A program made the position numbers and the translations under genes. Shown here piece after piece: positions 60,053-64,000 of a stretch of 64,000 bases of DNA. The notes below the pieces were generated by a model, which was given only the letters and a program-made list of their open reading frames with translations, had not been told where the DNA came from and searched no databases. The DNA is taken from contig NZ_CP101989.1 in the NCBI RefSeq assembly GCF_024508275.1, forward strand, positions 3,162,001-3,226,000, given 5' to 3'. The stretch is from Cellulomonas wangsupingiae. GTDB taxonomy: Bacteria; Actinomycetota; Actinomycetes; Actinomycetales; Cellulomonadaceae. Positions within the stretch are counted from its first letter, which is position 1, and every line of letters starts with the position of its first letter.

Positions 60053-60934
60053 CTAGGGCGACCCGAGCACGGGCGCGTCCGTGGCGAGGCGCATCAGCTC
60101 TGCCCGCATCGACGGGTACGGGTCCTCGATCGGCGCCGACGGGCCGACCATCCGGCCGACCTCCGCCAGCGCGTCACCCGCGACGTAGTACCGACCCTTC
60201 GTCTCCCCCACCGCCCGCAGCAACCCGACGTCCGCCAGCGCCTTGAGGTCCCTGCTCGCGGTGCGCTCGTCGATGCCGGTCTGCTCGACGTAGGTCGAGC
60301 GCCGCAGCCGGAAACCGATCAGCGCGGTGTACAACCCGTCGAGCGCGCGGTCGGGGATCCGCTGCGCCGCGAGCACGTCGTCGAGGACCTCGTAGGTGCG
60401 CTGGGCGCGCGCCAGCCTGCTCCGCAGCGTCTGGGCCTGCATGTGGTGCGCGCGGAGGTTGAAGCTCACCCACAGCCGGGCGTCGCCCTCGGGTGCCCAC
60501 CGTCCGCGCCCCGTGACGGCGAGCACGCGGTAGTAGTCGTCGGTGTTCGCCCCGAGCCACTCCTCGATGCTCGCGAACTCCGGTGCGGCGACACCGCGCC
60601 GGGCGAGCACCAGCGTCTGCAGAGCGCGCGCCATCCGCCCGTTGCCGTCGCGGAACGGGTGGATCATCACCAGGTCGAGGTGCGCCATCGCGGCCTGCAC
60701 CAGCGGGTCGACCCCGCGGTCCGTCCGCAGCGAGTCGACGAGCTCCGACATGAGCCCCGGGACGTCGTCGGCAGCTGGTCCGGTGTGCACGACCTGCTCG
60801 GTGCGGTCGTCGTGGACGACGATCTCCCCGCGCCGGTACTGGCCCGGGCTCTTCGCGAGATCGTGCGCGAGCATCATGTAGTGCATCGAGCGGAGCGCGG
60901 ACGCATCCAGGTCGAAGTGCTCGTCGGCCGCCAT
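60053..60934 (-). CDS. Fic-family protein, 5' end apparently disrupted
   Basis: A 293-residue protein from the first standard start. The Fic motif HPFRDGNGRMARAL is intact, so it can in principle AMPylate a target with ATP. AHLDLVMI precedes it, and a C-terminal winged helix (STYVEQTGIDERTASRDLKA) suggests DNA binding. Coding character continues in frame beyond the ATG for about 60 codons (see next entry), and this part contains the auto-inhibitory motif. Therefore the gene as read makes a Fic protein without its brake, or uses a non-standard start. It is divergent from a UvrD-like helicase gene. No antitoxin gene is adjacent. Confidence 0.75.
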   Translation of the reverse strand: MAADEHFDLDASALRSMHYMMLAHDLAKSPGQYRRGEIVVHDDRTEQVVHTGPAADDVPGLMSELVDSLRTDRGVDPLVQAAMAHLDLVMIHPFRDGNGRMARALQTLVLARRGVAAPEFASIEEWLGANTDDYYRVLAVTGRGRWAPEGDARLWVSFNLRAHHMQAQTLRSRLARAQRTYEVLDDVLAAQRIPDRALDGLYTALIGFRLRRSTYVEQTGIDERTASRDLKALADVGLLRAVGETKGRYYVAGDALAEVGRMVGPSAPIEDPYPSMRAELMRLATDAPVLGSP

Positions 60935-61144
60935 CGCGAGGACGTAGCCGAGCGCCTGCCGGTACCCCCTGATCTCGGCGAATGTCCGCTCGTCGGCGCT
61001 CAGCGGCTCCTCGTCGTCGAGCGCGGCATCGGCGTCGTCGAGCTCGACGCGGTAGCCCTCGATGCTGTTCGAGCCCTGGATCGCACGAGCCAGCGCCGTC
61101 CTGCGCAGGCGTCCGGTCCATCGCCGCGGCCCCCGGGGCGAGCG
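60935..61144 (-). other. Start-less 5' extension of the Fic frame carrying the inhibitory motif
   Basis: In the Fic reading frame, 70 codons lie between a TGA (61145-61147) and the ATG at 60934. They read with good protein character, including LRRTALARAIQGSNSIEGYR. SNSIEG fits the Fic inhibitory consensus (S/T)xxxE(G/N). There is no ATG, GTG or TTG in this stretch. An ATG at 61119-61121 lies in another frame, so a single small indel could have cut it off. A CTG at 61106-61108 is the only near-start. Confidence 0.6.
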
Positions 61145-61238
61145 TCACTCGGCCCCGGCCAAGGCGCCGAGGTTCCGGCTTCCCCGCGGGCGCAAGGCAC
61201 GATGTCCCGGGGTGGACGAGCGCACGGGAGGAGACGCG

Positions 61239-63167
61239 GTGACCGACGCAGCAGCAGACCGTGCCCTCGCGGGCCTGGACGACGAGCAGGCCGCCGCGGT
61301 CCTCGCACCGCCCGGCCCGGTGCGCGTCATGGCGGGCGCGGGGACCGGGAAGACGCGCACGGTCACGCACCGCATCGCGTACCAGCACCTCACCGGGGCG
61401 GTCCCGGCGCACGTGGTGCTCGCGGTGACGCACTCGGCCAAGGCCGCAGGTGAGCTGCGCGACCGGCTCGCGCGGCTCGGCACGGGCAACGTGCAGGCGC
61501 GCACGTTCCACGCCGCCGCGATGCGGCAGCTGCGGTACTTCTGGCGGGCGACGGGCCTGCCGGGCGACGGGCCGGTGCTGCTCGACGTCGACGGGCGAGG
61601 CGCGTACTACCGCTACCTGCGCGGCGCGCTCGCCGTCACGCTGCGCACGTCCGCCGGTGACCTCGACGCCGCGCTGGTGACCGACCTGGCGACCGAGCTG
61701 ACGTGGGCGGCCGCGCGCGACCTGACGGCCGACGAGTACACCGCCGCCGCCGAGGCGGCCGGCCGCCGGCCCGGCATGGCGCTCGCCACCGTCGCCGGGG
61801 CCATGCGCCGGTACTCGACCGCCAAGCGCGCCGCCGGGGTGCTCGACTTCGCGGACCTGCTCGCCGTGTGCGCGCGCATGCTCGAGGAGCACGAGGAGGT
61901 CGCGGCCGAGGTGCGGCGGCAGTACGCGTCGTTCGTCGTCGACGAGTACCAGGACACCGACCCGGCGCAGCAACGGCTGCTCGACGCGTGGCTCGGTGGG
62001 CGCGACGACCTCACGGTCGTGGGCGACGCCCGGCAGGCGGTCTACGGGTTCAAGGGCGCCGACACGTCGCTGCTCACGGGCTTCACGGCGCGGTTCCCGC
62101 GCGCCGTGACGGTGGACCTGGTCCGGGACTACCGGTCGACCACCCCGGTCGTCGACACCGCGAACCGGCTGATGGCGGGCCGGCCCGAGGCGACGGGCCC
62201 GGCGCTCGTCGGCATGCTGGGCGACGGGCCTGCCCCGCGCGTGGTGCGGTGCGACGACGAGGACGACGAGGACGCGCAGGTCGTCGCGACGGTCCGCGGA
62301 TGGCTCGACGCGGGCGTCGCCGCCCAGGAGATCGCGGTCCTGCACCGCTTCAACGCCCAGGCCGTCAAGCTCACGGCAGCGCTGCGCGACGCCGGCATCC
62401 CGGTGGTCGCCGGCGACGGGTCGGCCTACTTCGCCCGCCGTGAGGTCGCGCAGGTGCTCGCGCTGCTGCGGCGACGCGCGGCCCAGGCCCCGCACGACGA
62501 CGCGGCCGGGGTCCTCGACGAGGCACTGACCCGGGCGGGTTACGACCCCGGCGCCCCACCCGACGGCACCGGCGCGGCCCGCGAGCGCTGGGACGCCCTC
62601 GACGCGCTGCGCGCCCTCGTCGAGTCACTCCCGGAGCCCTTGACCCGCACGCTGGGCGCACTGTCGGCGGACCTGGACCGGCGCGCGGCCGAGGACCACG
62701 TCCCGCCCGGCCGGGGCGCCGTCACCGTCACCACGATCCACAAGGCCAAGGGCCTGGAGTGGGACGCGTGCCTGCTCGCACGCGCGACCGCCGGGTCGCT
62801 GCCCTCGGTGTACGCGACCACGGGCGCCGAGCTCGCCGAGGAGCGTCGGCTGGCGTACGTCGCGGTGACGCGCGCGCGCCGGCACCTGGTCGCGACGTGG
62901 GCGGCGGGGCGGCCGGGCGGCCGCCCGGCCCGCCGGTCGCCGTACCTGGACGCGTTCGAGCCCTCCGCTGCCCGCCGCACCAGGGACGTCGGTCCGCGCA
63001 CGGTGGTCCACCCGGCGGCGGAACGGTTCGCGACCGGTCAGCGCGTCACGCACGACCGGCACGGGCTGGGCAAGGTCGTCGACGTGCGGGCGGGCAAGGT
63101 GACCGTGGACTTCGGGTCGGCCGGGCGGCGGACCGTGGCGGCGGACACCCGCCTCGTCGCGCTCTGA
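61239..63167 (+). CDS. UvrD/Rep-like superfamily 1 helicase
   Basis: A 642-residue DNA helicase. Motif I is MAGAGTGKTRT, motif Ia LAVTHSAKAA, motif II VVDEYQDTD, motif III VVGDARQAVYGFKGAD, motif IV LVRDYRSTT, motif V VTVTTIHKAKGLEWDA and motif VI YVAVTRARRHL. The C-terminal 50 residues (GQRVTHDRHGLGKVVDVRAG onward) resemble the DUF3553 extension of actinobacterial UvrD proteins. It is shorter than UvrD1 (about 750-800), with a reduced 1B/2B region, so it is probably a repair paralogue. GGGAGGAG (61226-61233) decides GTG 61239 over GTG 61212. Confidence 0.9.
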   Translation: MTDAAADRALAGLDDEQAAAVLAPPGPVRVMAGAGTGKTRTVTHRIAYQHLTGAVPAHVVLAVTHSAKAAGELRDRLARLGTGNVQARTFHAAAMRQLRYFWRATGLPGDGPVLLDVDGRGAYYRYLRGALAVTLRTSAGDLDAALVTDLATELTWAAARDLTADEYTAAAEAAGRRPGMALATVAGAMRRYSTAKRAAGVLDFADLLAVCARMLEEHEEVAAEVRRQYASFVVDEYQDTDPAQQRLLDAWLGGRDDLTVVGDARQAVYGFKGADTSLLTGFTARFPRAVTVDLVRDYRSTTPVVDTANRLMAGRPEATGPALVGMLGDGPAPRVVRCDDEDDEDAQVVATVRGWLDAGVAAQEIAVLHRFNAQAVKLTAALRDAGIPVVAGDGSAYFARREVAQVLALLRRRAAQAPHDDAAGVLDEALTRAGYDPGAPPDGTGAARERWDALDALRALVESLPEPLTRTLGALSADLDRRAAEDHVPPGRGAVTVTTIHKAKGLEWDACLLARATAGSLPSVYATTGAELAEERRLAYVAVTRARRHLVATWAAGRPGGRPARRSPYLDAFEPSAARRTRDVGPRTVVHPAAERFATGQRVTHDRHGLGKVVDVRAGKVTVDFGSAGRRTVAADTRLVAL

Positions 63168-63169
63168 CC

Positions 63170-63289
63170 GGACGCGATCCGGCGCATGCCACGGAGGTCC
63201 TCGCGGCGGGCCGCGCCGCCGACGAGGCCGCGGTCGAGGAGCGGCTCGCACTCAAGAGCGTCCACGCACATGCCGTTGCGGCGTGGTGA
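63170..63289 (+). other. Start-less 39-codon open frame ending at the SUKH-like start
   Basis: From 63170 a frame reads HATEVLAAGRAADEAAVEER and LALKSVHAHAVAAW before TGA (63287-63289). It has protein-like composition, and its stop overlaps the next gene's GTG as GTGA, as in a coupled operon. However no ATG, GTG or TTG begins it outside the helicase gene. It may be the relic of a lost gene or chance. Confidence 0.3.
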
Positions 63290-64000
63290 CGACGAGCAGC
63301 ACGGTCGCGGAGGCGGTGGCGCGCCTCGCGGCAGCCTGCCGGCTGGCCGGCATCGAACCACCGGAGCCCGCGCAGGACGTCGACGACGCCATCGCGCGTG
63401 TCCGGGCCGAGATCGCGCCGCTGCGCCTGCCGCCGGAGATCGAGGAGTTCTGGCGGCTGGTCGATCCGGGAACGCTGCGCGTCGCCCCCTGGCCTGAGCC
63501 GTCGGGGCTGGCCTTCGCGCTGGACGGGTGGCGGATGCACCGCGACGAGCCCGGGATGTGCCCACGCATCCTGTTCCCGCTCTGCTACGCGAGCCACTCG
63601 TTCGTGCTGGTCGAGCTGGACGACGGCGGCGGCGGCGGGCACCTGTTCCGTTGGGGCTACGGCGGCGAGCCCTTCCGCCGGCAGCACGCGTCGATCGTGG
63701 ACCTGCTGGACCTCACGGCGCACTTCGTGGAGCAGTGCCGCTACGAACGCCGCGAGCACGACGGTCGCAGCTGGATCCACTTCGACCCCGAGCACCTGTG
63801 GGGGGCCGCGGCCGAGGAACGTCTCGCCCAGCGACCGCCCCACCCGCGCATCACGACCCCCCAGATCGAGGAGTCCCCCGACGCGTGGCCGCCCCACTGG
63901 CGCCGCGCCGACGGACTGCCCGACGGGCCAGCCGCGCTGCGCGGCGCGACGGCCACGGTCGCGCAGCTCCTGGCGGCGGCCGCGGCCGGCGAGGGGGTGA
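63286..64000 (+). CDS. Partial SUKH/SMI1-KNR4-like protein
   Basis: A frame from GTG 63286 runs off the right edge without a stop, giving 238 residues. LRLPPEIEEFWRLVDPGTL, then FPLCYASHSFVLVELDDGGG and HLFRWGYGGEPF match the SUKH (SMI1/KNR4) fold, with a helical end (SIVDLLDLTAHFVEQCRYER). SUKH proteins are often immunity proteins against polymorphic toxins, but no toxin gene is visible here. The final 60 residues are Pro/Ala rich. The start has no good ribosome site; GTG 63283 is out of frame. Confidence 0.6.
   Translation, partial: MTTSSTVAEAVARLAAACRLAGIEPPEPAQDVDDAIARVRAEIAPLRLPPEIEEFWRLVDPGTLRVAPWPEPSGLAFALDGWRMHRDEPGMCPRILFPLCYASHSFVLVELDDGGGGGHLFRWGYGGEPFRRQHASIVDLLDLTAHFVEQCRYERREHDGRSWIHFDPEHLWGAAAEERLAQRPPHPRITTPQIEESPDAWPPHWRRADGLPDGPAALRGATATVAQLLAAAAAGEGV

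Noticed and set aside
61119..61121. ATG beginning MDRTPAQDGAG as the start of a long minus-strand gene
   Set aside because: The frame it opens is shifted relative to the Fic motif, and its product is Arg/Ala-rich shadow sequence.

Overview
The window is about 74% GC, with genes packed on both strands, strong GC third-position bias and many start codons only 6 to 8 bases downstream of a TANNNT -10 box. Together with CBM2 and CBM13 secreted polysaccharide-degrading enzymes and an IdeR/DtxR-type iron box, this points to a high-GC actinobacterium, most likely a Cellulomonas-like soil cellulolytic species. The genus is inferred, not shown.

Left third (1-17.4 kb): a partial minus-strand gene; a sugar-porter MFS permease; a DHA2 drug exporter whose promoter carries two near-identical 15-bp palindromes, with a convergent MarR gene; a NERD protein; MsrB; a membrane GGDEF-EAL protein next to a TasA-like / SipW / small secreted protein operon (a likely surface-fibre module); a luciferase-like monooxygenase and FMN reductase separated by four tandem palindromic repeats; a cysteine-free HesB-like protein; an EEP hydrolase; a nucleotidyltransferase; an MmcQ/YjbR protein; an ABC exporter divergent from a TetR regulator; and an aldo-keto reductase.

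Middle (17.7-40.3 kb): a CBM2-GH18 chitinase; a zinc alcohol dehydrogenase; an alpha/beta hydrolase divergent from a MarR/OhrR-like regulator with a shared palindrome; a DUF4232-like anchored protein divergent from an ATP-grasp enzyme; a PGPGW membrane protein; a sulfur/persulfide operon (CoA-disulfide reductase-rhodanese, a 39-residue cysteine-rich protein and a CstR-like repressor lacking the copper-ligand histidine) behind a perfect 16-bp CsoR/CstR-type operator; a secreted TAP-like peptidase; a two-component pair; a DinB-like protein divergent from an AraC regulator; and a 2251-residue surface protein with a von Willebrand A head, a stalk of prealbumin-like modules that each keep Lys, Glu, Asn and two Cys, and a wall-sorting-like tail.

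Right third (40.3-64 kb): an iron-siderophore ABC importer (binding lipoprotein, two permeases, ATPase) behind tandem IdeR/DtxR-like boxes; a quinone-oxidoreductase-like protein; a small membrane protein; a 1113-residue secreted lipase-PKD-RTX protein; a five-gene ABC exporter plus two-component operon divergent from a TetR gene; an SGNH hydrolase; a CBM13-GH62 arabinofuranosidase behind a LacI-type box and a perfect 16-bp palindrome; a second locus of the palindromic repeat family; an anchored beta-propeller protein; an SDR remnant; a Fic gene whose auto-inhibitory segment has no start codon; a UvrD-like helicase; and a SUKH/SMI1-like gene that runs off the end. No rRNA, tRNA, CRISPR array, transposase or phage gene was seen.
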